Positions 10,083 to 19,078 of a stretch of 64,000 bases of DNA are shown piece after piece. The stretch's first letter is position 1, and each line of letters begins with the position of its first letter. The translations under genes were made by a program, and so were the position numbers. The notes under the pieces were generated by a model, which did not search any database, was not told the origin of the DNA, and saw only the letters and a program-made list of their open reading frames with translations. The DNA is from Pontiellaceae bacterium B12227 (GTDB taxonomy: Bacteria > Verrucomicrobiota > Kiritimatiellia > Kiritimatiellales > Pontiellaceae), in contig JAROAZ010000009.1 in NCBI GenBank assembly GCA_029432775.1, positions 124,001 to 188,000 of the forward strand. The letters are read 5' to 3'.

Positions 10083-11413
10083 TAGATCATCAGTTTGTCG
10101 AATGGCGCGCGCATGTCGCGATGCATCATTTTTACGGCAGCTTCGCTGCCGACGACCGTTTCTTTCTTTGCGTCCCATTTCAGTGCTTCGCCGGTGCGGA
10201 TGCCGATGTCGCCGAGGTGGCAGATGGTGTCGGACTTGATGGCCGACTCCAGATTGGCGACAGGCTGCTTACGCGACAGCACACTGTTGATGAAGTCGGT
10301 CCCGTGTCCGCCGGTACTCGGAGCCAGACGGCGTGGGCCCGGATCCTTCGCTTTTCGGCGAATGTCTTCGCTCGAACAGGCCAGACCCGAGCGCGATACC
10401 GCGATCCAGCCTTTGTCGCCGACAAACTGGGTGCAGTTTCCGAACTTCCCGATCTTTTCAATGTCCGGAGCCTGCTTCTTCGCCATTGCGGTATGCGTAT
10501 CCGTGAACCAGAGTTTGATGCCGTTGGCGTAGACCGCCTCCATGTCCCAGTGCGTGGCCGCGTTAAAGAGGCCGTCTGGAGTCGGGATTTTACCGGTGGT
10601 TTTATAATCAACCGGAATGCCGAGATTCAGCTCGTCGGCCCACCACTGCAACTGATCGACCGGATGCGCGCCCCAGCCGGCAATGAAGCCAATGGCGTAG
10701 TCATAGTTATACCACACACCGCTTCCCTTCAGGCAGCGGGCTGCAGAGAACGGAGCCTCGGGAGCCGGCCCCAGCCACATGTTCATATCAAAACCTTCCG
10801 GCACCGGTTCCGTTGCGAGGGAGCCACCGCTGCCGCCCTGCGGTGCCCAGACGAAGACCTCTTTCACATCGCCGATATGGCCGTTGAGCACGAGGTCGAT
10901 GCCCATGCGCAGATGCTGCTGCGAGCGCTGCTGCGTACCGTACTGGAAAACGCGGTGGTACTTGTCGACAATCTGCCGCGATGCGAGATTCTGCTCGAGA
11001 CTCAGGCCCAGCGGTTTTTCGCAATAGACGTCTTTGCCTGCCTTGGCGGCGGCGATGGAGATCGGCACATGCCAGTAGTCGCCGGTCGCCACGTGTACGG
11101 CATCGAGGTCGTCGCGGGCAATCAGTTCGCGGAAATCATTATAGTGGGATTTCGCCCCCCATTCCTGCGCTTTCCTAACGCGCCGCTCTGTGTTGGGGTC
11201 GCATGTTGCAATGACTTCCGACTTATCGTATCGGACATATTCAATGCAGGCGCCCGAGCGTCCACCGCAGCCGATCGCACCGACGGTGACGCGGTTACTT
11301 GGCGAGGCCTTGCCGTTTTTTCCCAGTGCAGAGGCCGGGATGATGGAAGGGAAGCCCGCGGCGGCACTCAGGACGGCGGACGTTTTTAAAAAGTTCTGTC
11401 TATTTACTTTCAT
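10082..11413 (-). CDS. Gfo/Idh/MocA-family oxidoreductase, exported
   Basis: A ~443-residue NAD(P)-dependent sugar oxidoreductase family member. The N terminus [19 protein letters not shown] looks like a degenerate twin-arginine signal (RQ in place of RR). The Rossmann motif [17 protein letters not shown] and the family motif CEKPLG (in [17 protein letters not shown]) are clear, as is [13 protein letters not shown]. Such exported Gfo/Idh proteins are abundant in PVC and Bacteroidota polysaccharide loci and act on sugar derivatives. Two adjacent ATGs (11416, 11413) follow AGGAG at 11421-11425; I chose the better-spaced one. Middle gene of the operon. Confidence 0.9.
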   Translation of the reverse strand: MKVNRQNFLKTSAVLSAAAGFPSIIPASALGKNGKASPSNRVTVGAIGCGGRSGACIEYVRYDKSEVIATCDPNTERRVRKAQEWGAKSHYNDFRELIARDDLDAVHVATGDYWHVPISIAAAKAGKDVYCEKPLGLSLEQNLASRQIVDKYHRVFQYGTQQRSQQHLRMGIDLVLNGHIGDVKEVFVWAPQGGSGGSLATEPVPEGFDMNMWLGPAPEAPFSAARCLKGSGVWYNYDYAIGFIAGWGAHPVDQLQWWADELNLGIPVDYKTTGKIPTPDGLFNAATHWDMEAVYANGIKLWFTDTHTAMAKKQAPDIEKIGKFGNCTQFVGDKGWIAVSRSGLACSSEDIRRKAKDPGPRRLAPSTGGHGTDFINSVLSRKQPVANLESAIKSDTICHLGDIGIRTGEALKWDAKKETVVGSEAAVKMMHRDMRAPFDKLMI

Positions 11414-11424
11414 CATTAATCTCC

Positions 11425-12267
11425 TTAAGCGATCCACTCTTTCAGACGTTCGATGGATGTTTTAATATTGTCCTCTCCCGCAATCTCGAGGGTGGTCGCA
11501 CCATCAAAACCTACTGCTTTAAGTTCATTTACAATAGCGGGTATGTCAATCACACCATCGCCCAACGGGATGATGGCCATGCCGCAGCCGAATTCCTTGC
11601 CGCGTTTCTCGTTCCACTCTTCGGGCATATCTTTCCAGTGGACGTGGTGAATCCGTTTGCCCAAGCGTTTCATATAGTCAATCGGCTCCGCGCCGCCGAG
11701 CCAGCTGTTGCCGGTATCGAGGCAGATGCCGACGGTGTCTTCGTGGCCGAGTTTGTTCAACAGCTTTTCCATGTGGTCGACGTTGTCGGTCACCTGTCCA
11801 TGGGTTTCGATCAGCAGTTTAACACCCAGCTCTTCCGCCCAGCGGATCGGTTCGTAGAGGCGTTCGGTGATGGCAAAAATCTGTTCGTCGATGGTGAGGT
11901 TGTTGCCGAATGCTGTTTTGGGATCGCCTTCTGTGGTGATGACATGCCTGATGCCGCATTCGGCCGCAAGCCGGATGGCCTTAATGATTTGGTGTGTGGA
12001 ATAGACGTCCGGCGAAACCGGGTCGAGCAGGTTGGCGTGTGCGCAGAAAGCGGTCAGTTCGATTCCGGCGTCTGCGGCCATTTTTCTGATTTTGGCCGGA
12101 TGGCTGTCGAGGCTGACGGTTTCAGCAAAGCCGTATTCCGCGCCGAGGCTGCCGCCGTCGTGGTTGTCGGTGACGTCGGCATAGTCCACGCCCATTTCCT
12201 TAATTAATTTAAGCTGTTCAGCCACGGGCAGAAACGGCTGTACCAATGCAAAACATCCAATCTTCAT
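11425..12267 (-). CDS. Sugar phosphate isomerase/epimerase family TIM-barrel protein
   Basis: A 280-residue xylose-isomerase-like (AP endonuclease 2 fold) protein. Metal-binding residues of the family are in [21 protein letters not shown] and HVHWKD. AGGAG (12274-12278) lies 6 bp before ATG 12267, which excludes an upstream in-frame start at 12309. It is the first gene of an operon with the Gfo/Idh and PmoA-ThuA genes, a common set for oxidation and isomerisation of unusual sugars or cyclitols. An exact TTCCAATGATTGGAA palindrome sits just upstream (12280-12294), between this gene and the divergent AraC regulator. Confidence 0.88.
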   Translation of the reverse strand: MKIGCFALVQPFLPVAEQLKLIKEMGVDYADVTDNHDGGSLGAEYGFAETVSLDSHPAKIRKMAADAGIELTAFCAHANLLDPVSPDVYSTHQIIKAIRLAAECGIRHVITTEGDPKTAFGNNLTIDEQIFAITERLYEPIRWAEELGVKLLIETHGQVTDNVDHMEKLLNKLGHEDTVGICLDTGNSWLGGAEPIDYMKRLGKRIHHVHWKDMPEEWNEKRGKEFGCGMAIIPLGDGVIDIPAIVNELKAVGFDGATTLEIAGEDNIKTSIERLKEWIA

Positions 12268-12279
12268 GTCTGACTCCTT

Positions 12280-12294
12280 TTCCAATGATTGGAA
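12280..12294. repeat. TTCCAANNNTTGGAA palindrome (intergenic copy)
   Basis: Exact 15-bp palindrome just upstream of the ribosome binding site of the isomerase gene. Other exact copies start at 4173, 4427, 5887, 15441, 17054, 19639, 27119, 28290, 32004, 32549, 41282, 51271 and 51638. One- or two-base variants start at 3, 76, 3723, 4064, 6575, 7269, 13424, 15540, 20996, 28460, 32227, 32894, 35453, 35470, 35700, 41299, 44818, 49403, 49895, 51605, 53611 and 53727. Most lie inside genes. Function unknown; see the findings. Confidence 0.85.
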
Positions 12295-12394
12295 GAAACT
12301 ATCAGCCAAAGCGACTCCTGTCGTTCTGATCTGAACAGTGAAGGATTTTGAACATTTTGCTTTTCACATCCCCCGATTTTCCTATTCTTCACGC

Positions 12395-13396
12395 ATGAAT
12401 CAGGAGCGGGTTCCAATCTATCGAGAACAGGGCAGGACCTATCATGCCGATAGTTGCGATCCGCTGATCGAGGCCGTGGAGAACGGTGAGCTGGAACTGG
12501 CCGCGCTCGGGCGAGCGACTTATCCGGGGGAGCGGCTTCCTGAGAAGGCACTGCCCGGATTGCAGTCGGTCGGCTACTGGGATGCCAAGCAGGATCAGAG
12601 CTGGGGATTGCCGTGGCATCGCAACGAGGGCATTGAGCTCTCCTTTCTTGAAACCGGAACCATGCCCTTTTCAGTTGACGGCATGGAACTGAATCTCACG
12701 GCCGGGTCGCTGGCCATCACCCGGCCGTGGCAACCGCATCGGCTCGGACGTCCGAACATTGGAGTCGGCCGGTTGCACTGGATCATTATCGATGTCGAGG
12801 TGCGTCAACCGCATCAGGAATGGAACTGGCCGGACTGGCTGGTCATCCTGCCCGAAGACCTGGCCGAGCTGACCGCTTATCTTCGGGAAAACGAGGCGCC
12901 GGTGTGGAATGCGACCGATGAGATTCAGGACTGCTTTCGGCAGATCGGGAAAACGATTCTGGAGAAAAAAAGCCCGTCGCGCCTGGCCGTCTATACCAAC
13001 GAGCTGTTGCTGCATTTGCTGGAGCTGTTCCGCGAGCAGAAGATTTCGCGAACCAAATCGCTCACCGATGCCCAACGCAGTGTCGAACTGTTCCTGCCTT
13101 CGCTGAAAGCCAGCTATGCCGACGAATGGACGCTAGATTCGATGGCTGAAAGCTGTGGGTTGGGGATCACGCGTTTTGTGCACTACTGCAAACAGATCAC
13201 CAATCAGACGCCGCAACAGCATCTTAATGCGGTCCGGCTGGGCGCGGCGGTGATAATGCTCAAATCAGAGCCGGATAAAAGCATCACGGATATCGCCTTC
13301 CACTGTGGATTCTCGACGAGCCAGTATTTCGCAACGGCTTTCCGGAAGCAGCACGGCTGCACGCCCCGGGCGTATCGCATGCAACAATCGGGCTAA
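12395..13396 (+). CDS. AraC-family transcriptional regulator
   Basis: A 333-residue regulator with an N-terminal cupin-like sensing domain (ITRPWQPHRLGRPNIGVGRLHWI) and a C-terminal double helix-turn-helix: LDSMAESCGLGITRFVHYCK for the first and ITDIAFHCGFSTSQYFATAF for the second, ending GCTPRAYR as usual. ATG 12395 is chosen; an in-frame GTG at 12338 would give a longer protein but has no better ribosome site. It is divergent from the isomerase/Gfo-Idh/PmoA-ThuA operon and is the obvious candidate to control it in response to a sugar (inference from context). Confidence 0.88.
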   Translation: MNQERVPIYREQGRTYHADSCDPLIEAVENGELELAALGRATYPGERLPEKALPGLQSVGYWDAKQDQSWGLPWHRNEGIELSFLETGTMPFSVDGMELNLTAGSLAITRPWQPHRLGRPNIGVGRLHWIIIDVEVRQPHQEWNWPDWLVILPEDLAELTAYLRENEAPVWNATDEIQDCFRQIGKTILEKKSPSRLAVYTNELLLHLLELFREQKISRTKSLTDAQRSVELFLPSLKASYADEWTLDSMAESCGLGITRFVHYCKQITNQTPQQHLNAVRLGAAVIMLKSEPDKSITDIAFHCGFSTSQYFATAFRKQHGCTPRAYRMQQSG

Positions 13397-13448
13397 TTGG
13401 AATCAAATTGGAGTTGCGGAATTTTCCAAGGTCTGGAAGCGTGCCTGC

Positions 13449-14051
13449 ATGAAATATTTTTTATTCGATATCGGAAACGTACTCACCAATTTTAATTTTC
13501 CGCACCTGCTGCAGACTTATGCCGACCACTCCGGGCAGCCGTTGGGGCCGCAGACCGACCGGGATGAAGAAATGTATCTCAAGGTAGAAACCGGGGAACT
13601 CAGTGAGCCGGACTATGTGGACTATCTGAACGAGGCGAAGGGGCTGAGCTGGACCACGGACAATCTTCATATGGTCTGGCAGGAAATGTTTTCGCTGAAT
13701 ACAACAGGAATGGCTCTGCTTGAAAAGGCGAAGGAATCCGATGCCGCCGTCTACACGCTCAGCAATATCGCGAACTATCATGAGCGGGCCATTGAGCATA
13801 ACTGGAGCGGTTTCTTTGACGGGATGGATGGTTATTTCATGTCGTACAAAATGGGCGTCCGCAAACCCGATGCGCGGATCTATGAAATGGTGCTGGAAAA
13901 GCTGGGGGTTTCCGGTGACCAGTGTTTCTTTATTGATGATCTTGCGGATAATATTGCCTCAGCCCGTGCTGTGGGTATTGAGGGGCACCAGTTCATTCCG
14001 GAAAACTATACGTCCGTAGTGCAAGCTGCTCATGAATTCTTTGATTGGTAG
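13449..14051 (+). CDS. HAD-superfamily hydrolase, class IA
   Basis: A 200-residue phosphatase-like protein. HAD motif I is FDIGNVLTNF (nucleophile Asp, with Asn replacing the usual second Asp as in the YihX glucose-1-phosphatase group). Motif II is the YTLSNIA region, motif III the lysine in KMGVRKPDARIYE, motif IV FFIDDLADNIASA. Likely acts on a sugar phosphate; substrate unknown. ATG 13449 begins the conserved MKYFLFDIG; an open frame further upstream overlaps the AraC gene and is not used. A near-palindrome copy (13424-13438) lies just before the gene. Confidence 0.87.
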   Translation: MKYFLFDIGNVLTNFNFPHLLQTYADHSGQPLGPQTDRDEEMYLKVETGELSEPDYVDYLNEAKGLSWTTDNLHMVWQEMFSLNTTGMALLEKAKESDAAVYTLSNIANYHERAIEHNWSGFFDGMDGYFMSYKMGVRKPDARIYEMVLEKLGVSGDQCFFIDDLADNIASARAVGIEGHQFIPENYTSVVQAAHEFFDW

Positions 14052-14057
14052 AAAACT

Positions 14058-14951
14058 ATGATCCGACGACTCTTGACTCTATGGGTATTTGGTATGATCG
14101 CACTCCCGGCAATTTCGAAACCGATTAACGTGCTGATCGTCGATGGGTTCAGCAATCATGATTGGAAGCACACGACACAGCTCCTCCAAACTATTCTGGA
14201 AGCGAACGGTGAAATGCAGGTGACGGTCTCTACCTTTCCTGGGATTGGAAAACCCGAATTAGCCCAGTGGAGTCCCGAGTTTAAAAACTACGATGTGGTC
14301 ATTCAGAACTGCAACGACATCAAAGGGCATGAACGCTGGCCCGGGTATGTGGAAAAAGGGCTGGAGGATTTTGTTAAAAGTGGCGGCGGCCTTTATGTCT
14401 TCCACTCCGCCAATAATTCGTTTCCCCAGTGGAATGAATATAACCGGATGATCGGGCTGGGCTGGCGTGCGAAGGATTTCGGTTATGCAATCACGCTGGA
14501 TGATGCCGGGGCCATAACCCGGGTTCCGCCGGGCGAGGGGGATCGGACCAGTCATGGCAAGCGGGTGGATGCTCTGCTGACTCGTCTGGGCGATCATCCC
14601 ATTCATGCAGGCTTTCCCCGTCAGTGGGTGGCCGCCGATATTGAGATCTATCGCTATGCACGCGGCCCGGCTGAAAACCTGACGGTGCTCTCGTTCGCAA
14701 AGGATGAAAAGACGGGGCTTAACTTTCCGATTGAATGGACGGTCGATTATGGCAAAGGGCGGGTTTACAACTCTACGCTCGGACATGTCTGGCACGACCA
14801 GAAAGGTCCGCTTGGAATGCAGTGTGCAGGGCACCAAACCCTGATCCCACGGATTGTCCAGTGGGTGGCCGGAAAAGAGATCGACGCAACGCTTCCTCCG
14901 GATTTCCCGACGGCTGAAGCAGAGAGCCTGCGTCCGATTCCTGAAAAGTAG
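14058..14951 (+). CDS. Secreted ThuA-domain protein
   Basis: A 297-residue exported protein (signal peptide MIRRLLTLWVFGMIALPAIS). The ThuA-like domain is visible from INVLIVDGFSNHDWKHTT through FVKSGGGLYVFHSANNSFPQWNEYNRMIGLGWR to GKGRVYNSTLGHVWHDQKG. It is a paralogue of the ThuA half of the protein at 8538-10082 and may work on the same carbohydrate. It starts 6 bp after the HAD gene, so those two are probably co-transcribed. ThuA is linked to trehalose utilisation in rhizobia but its reaction is not established. Confidence 0.85.
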   Translation: MIRRLLTLWVFGMIALPAISKPINVLIVDGFSNHDWKHTTQLLQTILEANGEMQVTVSTFPGIGKPELAQWSPEFKNYDVVIQNCNDIKGHERWPGYVEKGLEDFVKSGGGLYVFHSANNSFPQWNEYNRMIGLGWRAKDFGYAITLDDAGAITRVPPGEGDRTSHGKRVDALLTRLGDHPIHAGFPRQWVAADIEIYRYARGPAENLTVLSFAKDEKTGLNFPIEWTVDYGKGRVYNSTLGHVWHDQKGPLGMQCAGHQTLIPRIVQWVAGKEIDATLPPDFPTAEAESLRPIPEK

Positions 14952-15072
14952 AACTAGAGCATTCTCATGGGAGTTTGTCGTATGCAAACAAGGCCGCCAG
15001 GATGGCGGCGATACGTACCGCAGGCTTCCAGCCTGCCTTGATGCGACAAACTAAACGGAACCTGCTCTAGTT
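14952..15072. repeat. Nested inverted-repeat element between convergent genes
   Basis: The whole gap between two convergent genes is a nested palindrome. AACTAGAGCA (14952-14961) matches TGCTCTAGTT (15063-15072) perfectly. Inside, AGTTTGTCG matches CGACAAACT, GCAAACAAGGC approximately matches GCCTTGATGC, and two small hairpins (GCCGCC/GGCGGC and GCAGGC/GCCTGC) sit at the centre. The right end contains the TAG stop of the cytochrome gene. It resembles a non-autonomous palindromic element (REP/MITE-like) that may also act as a bidirectional terminator. A second element of the same kind with different ends lies at 28543-28619. Confidence 0.6.
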
Positions 15073-15450
15073 GTCTTTAGCGCCGGCTTTGATCCAGGCG
15101 GCGACTTTTGCAATCTCTTCGGCGCTGAACTTGGCTTCATCGGCTTTTGCCGGCGGCATAACAATGTTGCGTTTGCCGAATTTGACTTCCTGCTTCAGCA
15201 CCTTAATCAGGCCGCTTTCTTCCGGCTTGCCGGCCACAATCGGTCCGCCGACTTTTCCCAGAATATCTTTTTTCGTGTTGAAAAAGGCGCCGCCTTTAAT
15301 GGCTCCGCGAATGCCGCTGTCCGGAGCATGGCAGGTGCCGCACGAGCGCTGAAACAGCGGCATCAGATCTTTTTCAAGGGACACATCTTCAGCCGAGGCT
15401 GAAAGGGCGGCGAATCCGGCAATAACGGCGACTGTAACTTTTCCAATCAT
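15067..15450 (-). CDS. Small periplasmic c-type cytochrome
   Basis: A 127-residue exported protein (signal MIGKVTVAVIAGFAALSASA). The heme motif is CGTCH, with KRNIVMPPAKADEAKFSAEEI supplying the methionine axial-ligand region, as in planctomycete-type cytochrome C domains. Electron carrier in the periplasm; partner unknown. ATG 15450 has GGAG 6 bp upstream. The start lies inside an exact TTCCAATCATTGGAA palindrome (15441-15455), which encodes the residues MIGK. An open frame continues upstream but has no signal and is not used. Confidence 0.87.
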   Translation of the reverse strand: MIGKVTVAVIAGFAALSASAEDVSLEKDLMPLFQRSCGTCHAPDSGIRGAIKGGAFFNTKKDILGKVGGPIVAGKPEESGLIKVLKQEVKFGKRNIVMPPAKADEAKFSAEEIAKVAAWIKAGAKDN

Positions 15451-15455
15451 TGGAA
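15441..15455. repeat. TTCCAANNNTTGGAA palindrome spanning a start codon
   Basis: Exact copy whose central bases supply the ATG of the cytochrome gene on the minus strand, between the ribosome binding site and the signal peptide. A bound protein or an RNA hairpin here would be placed to affect translation or early transcription. Confidence 0.8.
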
Positions 15456-15560
15456 GCTCCTTGTTTGATTGTTGAGACTGATTCTCAACAGACGAGCGAA
15501 ACTTACAAGAAAAATTTCCTGACATTGGAATATAGCGGTTTCCAGGGATTGGAACTTCAT

Positions 15561-16892
15561 TCATGAATGAATCCCCAGCTTCTGCTGCATGTCTTCGAGC
15601 GAAATACCCTTGGTTTCCGGCACCATTAATTTTATCCAGACGAGTTGAAGTACCATCATAAAGCAGAAGAAACCAAAGACGGTGGCCGGTGAAAAGGCTG
15701 CCACCATTTTCGGGAAGAAGAGGGTGAGCAGGGCGGCGAAGACCCAGTGTGTGGAGCAGCCCAGCGTTTGGCCGGCCGCCCGGTTACGGTTGGGAAAAAT
15801 TTCGCTGATGAATACCCAGATTACAGCGCCCTGGCCAACCGCGTGCGCGGCGATGAACGCAAAAATACAGGTAGGGACGATGGCATAGCTTTCAGTTTTG
15901 AAGGCCCAGGCACACAGACCGAGCGAAGCGATGTAGCCGATCGATCCGATGTAGAGCAGGGTGCGGCGGCCCAGCCGGTCGATCAGCCACAGGCCGACGA
16001 AGGTGAAGATCAAATTGGTGATGCCGATGCCGATCGATTGCAGCAGCGCAGCCTGTTCGCCGAGTCCGGTCATTTCAAAGATCCGCGGAGCAAAGTAGAG
16101 CACCGCGTTAATGCCCGAAAGCTGGTTGAAGAAAGCGATCAGGAATGCGAGCAGGATCGGCTTCCGCAGGCGCATGGTGAAAAACTTCGGGGAGTCGGTC
16201 TGTTTCGGGACGGTTGCGGCCACCTCGTCGGCCAGGATTTCGAGTTCAGTTTCGGTGGCAGCGGGGTTGATCCGCCGGAAGACATCGATGCCGCCCGTTC
16301 GGTCGCCGCCGTGGGTGATGAGCCAGCGCGGGCTTTCGGGCAGGCCGAAACAGAAGAAGGTGTAGACGAGCGCCGGAATCGCCTCGACCCCTAGCATCCA
16401 GCGCCAGCTGTTATCTCCCGCGTCCGCCAACAGGGCATTGGAAAGGAAAGCGACCAGAATGCCGAAAACAATATTGAACTGGAACATGCCGGCCAGCCGG
16501 CCGCGGAAGTCGGGCGGAGAGATTTCGGAAATATAGAGCGGGGCGGCAATGGTGGAGATGCCGACGCCGATGCCGCCGATAAGGCGGGCCATCATGAAGG
16601 AGTAGACTTCCGGAGCATAGGCCGAACCGACGGCGGAAATGAAGTAGAGGATGCCGATCGAGGTCAGCGTCTTTTTCCTTCCCAGTTTTTCGGTGGGCCA
16701 GCCGCCGATCAGTGAGCCGAGCACGGTGCCCCAGAGCGCCATGCTGATGGCCAGCCCGTGGATACCCGGCTTGAGCTTCCAAAGGTTCTGAATCGTTTGC
16801 TCGGCACCGGAGATCACCACGGTGTCGAAGCCGAACAGGAAACCGGCCAGTGCCGCGGTAATCGCCCAGAAAAACAGTTTTTTGTTATGCAT
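15561..16892 (-). CDS. Sugar porter of the major facilitator superfamily
   Basis: A 443-residue inner-membrane sugar:proton symporter (XylE/GLUT-like). It has 12 hydrophobic segments, GFLFGFDTVVISGAE in helix 1, GGWPTEKLGRKK after helix 2, LPESPRWLI at the end of the first half, GINAVLYFAPRIFE in helix 7 and the terminal VPETKGISLEDM. Sugar unknown; context suggests a monosaccharide freed by the nearby hydrolases. ATG 16892 matches family starts, although AGGAG is only 2 bp away; ATG 16907 is an alternative. It precedes the cytochrome gene on the same strand by about 110 bp. Confidence 0.93.
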   Translation of the reverse strand: MHNKKLFFWAITAALAGFLFGFDTVVISGAEQTIQNLWKLKPGIHGLAISMALWGTVLGSLIGGWPTEKLGRKKTLTSIGILYFISAVGSAYAPEVYSFMMARLIGGIGVGISTIAAPLYISEISPPDFRGRLAGMFQFNIVFGILVAFLSNALLADAGDNSWRWMLGVEAIPALVYTFFCFGLPESPRWLITHGGDRTGGIDVFRRINPAATETELEILADEVAATVPKQTDSPKFFTMRLRKPILLAFLIAFFNQLSGINAVLYFAPRIFEMTGLGEQAALLQSIGIGITNLIFTFVGLWLIDRLGRRTLLYIGSIGYIASLGLCAWAFKTESYAIVPTCIFAFIAAHAVGQGAVIWVFISEIFPNRNRAAGQTLGCSTHWVFAALLTLFFPKMVAAFSPATVFGFFCFMMVLQLVWIKLMVPETKGISLEDMQQKLGIHS

Positions 16893-17016
16893 CGCTCCTG
16901 CTCCCATATCGGTACTGGATGACCTGAGCATCCAGATTGAGTGAACTATAGCGACATATCATCTCTATAGAAGCGTATAAAGGGTGGATGTTTCGGAGCG
17001 ACTGCTTTCATTGAAA

Positions 17017-17046
17017 CAAAAAAAGCCCCGCGACATGCGCGGAGCT
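17017..17046 (-). terminator. Rho-independent terminator after htpG
   Basis: Read on the minus strand, AGCTCCGCG and CGCGGGGCT (17024-17046) form a 9-bp stem with one G-T pair and a short loop, followed by a run of seven T. It is 25 bp past the htpG stop. The exact palindrome 17054-17068 lies between the stop codon and this hairpin. Confidence 0.85.
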
Positions 17047-17053
17047 TTTGAAC

Positions 17054-17068
17054 TTCCAATGATTGGAA
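17054..17068. repeat. TTCCAANNNTTGGAA palindrome after htpG
   Basis: Exact copy (TTCCAATGATTGGAA) 3 bp beyond the htpG stop and just before its terminator. Confidence 0.8.
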
Positions 17069-17071
17069 GAT

Positions 17072-18931
17072 TTAGTCGGCCAGCACTTCGTTCAGGCGGG
17101 CGGCGAAGCCAGCCGGATCGGAGATCTTGGCGCCGGAGGCGATGACCGCCTGGTCGTGCAGCAGGTGCGTCAGGGTTCCAATCTTCGGATCTTTCGCATC
17201 GGCCTCGTAGAGGGACTGCACCTTTTTCACCACGGCATGTTCCGGGTTGAGCTCCAGCACGCTTTCGCGCGGCGGAACTTCCTGCCCCATGCGGCGCATC
17301 ATTTCTTCAATGTGCGGGCTCATGGACATTTCGTCGCCCACGAGTACGGCGGCGGAATCTTTCAGGCGGGTCGTCAGTTTGACTTCTTTAACGCCGTCGA
17401 GCAGATCCTTGGCATAGCCAATGAAGCCTTCGAAGGTTTTCTCTTCGTCTTTCAGGGCATCCTTGTCATCGAGATCGCCTTTGTTGACGGCTTTGAGCTT
17501 CTTGCCTTTGTATTCCATCAGTTGCGGGATCACGAAGTCGTCGATCGGATCGATCATCAGCAGCACTTCTTTTCCGTCGGCTTTGAAGGACTCGAGGTAA
17601 GGGGAGTTCTCGATGGAGCCGCGGTTTTCGCCGGCGAGGTAGAGAATCTCTTCCTGATCGTCGGCCATGTTTTCCACGTAGTCCGCAAAGCAGGTTTTTT
17701 CGCCGGCTTTTTTGTTGGTGGATTCAAACAGCAGCAGGTCAGCAATCTTTTCTTTGTTTTCCCAATCGCTCTGCAGGCCTTCTTTCAGGATGGCGCTGAA
17801 GTTTTCATGGAAGATTTCGAATTCCTTGTAATCCTTCTTCTTCATCTGAGCCAGCGTTTTGAGTACGCGGGATGTCAGGTTTTTGCGGATTTTATCCAGC
17901 ATCGGGTTTTCCTGCAGAATTTCGCGGGAAACATTCAGCGGCAGGTCGGAGGAATCAACCACGCCTTTAACGAAGCGCAGGTAGCCCGGAAGCAGGTTGT
18001 CGAATTCGTTGCTGATGAATACGCGCTGAACGTAGAGGTTCAGGTGCGCCTTCGGATCGTTGTTCATCATCATATCGAACGGTTTGTGTTCGGGGATGAA
18101 GAGCAGGGCCTTGAACTCGATCGCGCCTTCGGCATTGTAGTGAATGGTTTCAGCCGGCGAGTTGGTGTCGTGGGAGATGTGCTTGTAGAACTCACCGTAT
18201 TCTTCATCGGTGATTTCGCTCTTCGCACGCAGCCAGATCGCTTTCTGGGTATTGATCTGCTCTTCCTTTTCCTCTTCGATTTCCGTCTCTTCGTCCTTTT
18301 CTGTCTTCAGCAGGACGACCGGGTGTTCGAGGAAGTCGGAGAACTTTTTAACGGTGGACTTAATGGTCCATTCGTTGAGGTATTCCGCGGCATCTTCTTT
18401 CAGGTGCAGGGTGATTTCGGTACCGCGCTCGGCCTTGTCGGCATCGCCCAGCGTAAAGCTTCCAGTTCCTTTGGATTCCCACTTAACCGCATCTTCGCCA
18501 TGGGCTTTGGTGACCACGGTCACATCATCGGCCACCATGAAGGAGGCGTAGAAACCAACACCGAACTGACCGATCAGATCCGGGTTGTTTTCCAGATCGG
18601 CTTCCTTGGCTTTGGCCAGGAAGGCTTTGGTGCCGGAGTGGGCAATGGTGCCGAGGTTTTCAATGACCTGCTCGCGGGACATCCCGATCCCGTTATCACA
18701 AATCGTCAGCGTCTTCGCTTCTTCATCGGCGCGCAGGGAAATTTTCCAGTCGGAATGACCTTCCAGGATCGCGTCGTTATTCAGCCCTTCGAAGCGGACT
18801 TTATCGATCGCGTCGCAGGCATTGGAAATGAGCTCGCGGAGGAATACCTCGCGATGGGAATAAAGTGAGTGGGTGATGAGATGAAGCAACTGCTCCAGCT
18901 CGGTCTTGAACTGCATGGTTTCTTCAGCCAT
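17072..18931 (-). CDS. htpG: Molecular chaperone HtpG (Hsp90)
   Basis: A 619-residue cytosolic ATP-dependent chaperone. The GHKL ATPase domain shows REVFLRELISNACDAIDKVR, CDNGIGMSREQVIENLGTIA, SGTKAFL and GQFGVGFYASFMVADDV. The middle domain has the catalytic-arginine region SSDLPLNVSREILQ. The C-terminal dimerisation domain runs to LNEVLAD. ATG 18931 has AAGGAG 7 bp upstream; an open frame extends further but is unrelated to the family. It appears monocistronic with its own terminator. A heat-shock promoter is expected in the 147 bp upstream, but I could not identify one clearly. Confidence 0.96.
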   Translation of the reverse strand: MAEETMQFKTELEQLLHLITHSLYSHREVFLRELISNACDAIDKVRFEGLNNDAILEGHSDWKISLRADEEAKTLTICDNGIGMSREQVIENLGTIAHSGTKAFLAKAKEADLENNPDLIGQFGVGFYASFMVADDVTVVTKAHGEDAVKWESKGTGSFTLGDADKAERGTEITLHLKEDAAEYLNEWTIKSTVKKFSDFLEHPVVLLKTEKDEETEIEEEKEEQINTQKAIWLRAKSEITDEEYGEFYKHISHDTNSPAETIHYNAEGAIEFKALLFIPEHKPFDMMMNNDPKAHLNLYVQRVFISNEFDNLLPGYLRFVKGVVDSSDLPLNVSREILQENPMLDKIRKNLTSRVLKTLAQMKKKDYKEFEIFHENFSAILKEGLQSDWENKEKIADLLLFESTNKKAGEKTCFADYVENMADDQEEILYLAGENRGSIENSPYLESFKADGKEVLLMIDPIDDFVIPQLMEYKGKKLKAVNKGDLDDKDALKDEEKTFEGFIGYAKDLLDGVKEVKLTTRLKDSAAVLVGDEMSMSPHIEEMMRRMGQEVPPRESVLELNPEHAVVKKVQSLYEADAKDPKIGTLTHLLHDQAVIASGAKISDPAGFAARLNEVLAD

Positions 18932-19078
18932 TTTATATCTCCTTGTTACGGTTATTGCAAAAACACGCGCGAAACTACGAAAGCCGGAAGCAGGGTTCAA
19001 GCCTGCGTGCAAATATTTTTGGCTGTGAAAGAAAGGTTGGGCTCTATATGGTTCACTTAACTCTTCGGGGATCGGTGA

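Noticed and set aside
10121..11389. A 422-residue plus-strand frame
   Set aside because: Antisense to the Gfo/Idh gene, whose motifs are unambiguous.
17063..18868. A 601-residue open frame on the plus strand
   Set aside because: It is the exact opposite strand of htpG, rich in Phe/Val from the reverse complement of Lys/Glu/Asp codons, with no family features.
18932..19078. A heat-shock operator (CIRCE) before htpG
   Set aside because: No TTAGCACTC-N9-GAGTGCTAA type sequence is present; only a short GCAGG/CCTGC inverted repeat, too weak to call.
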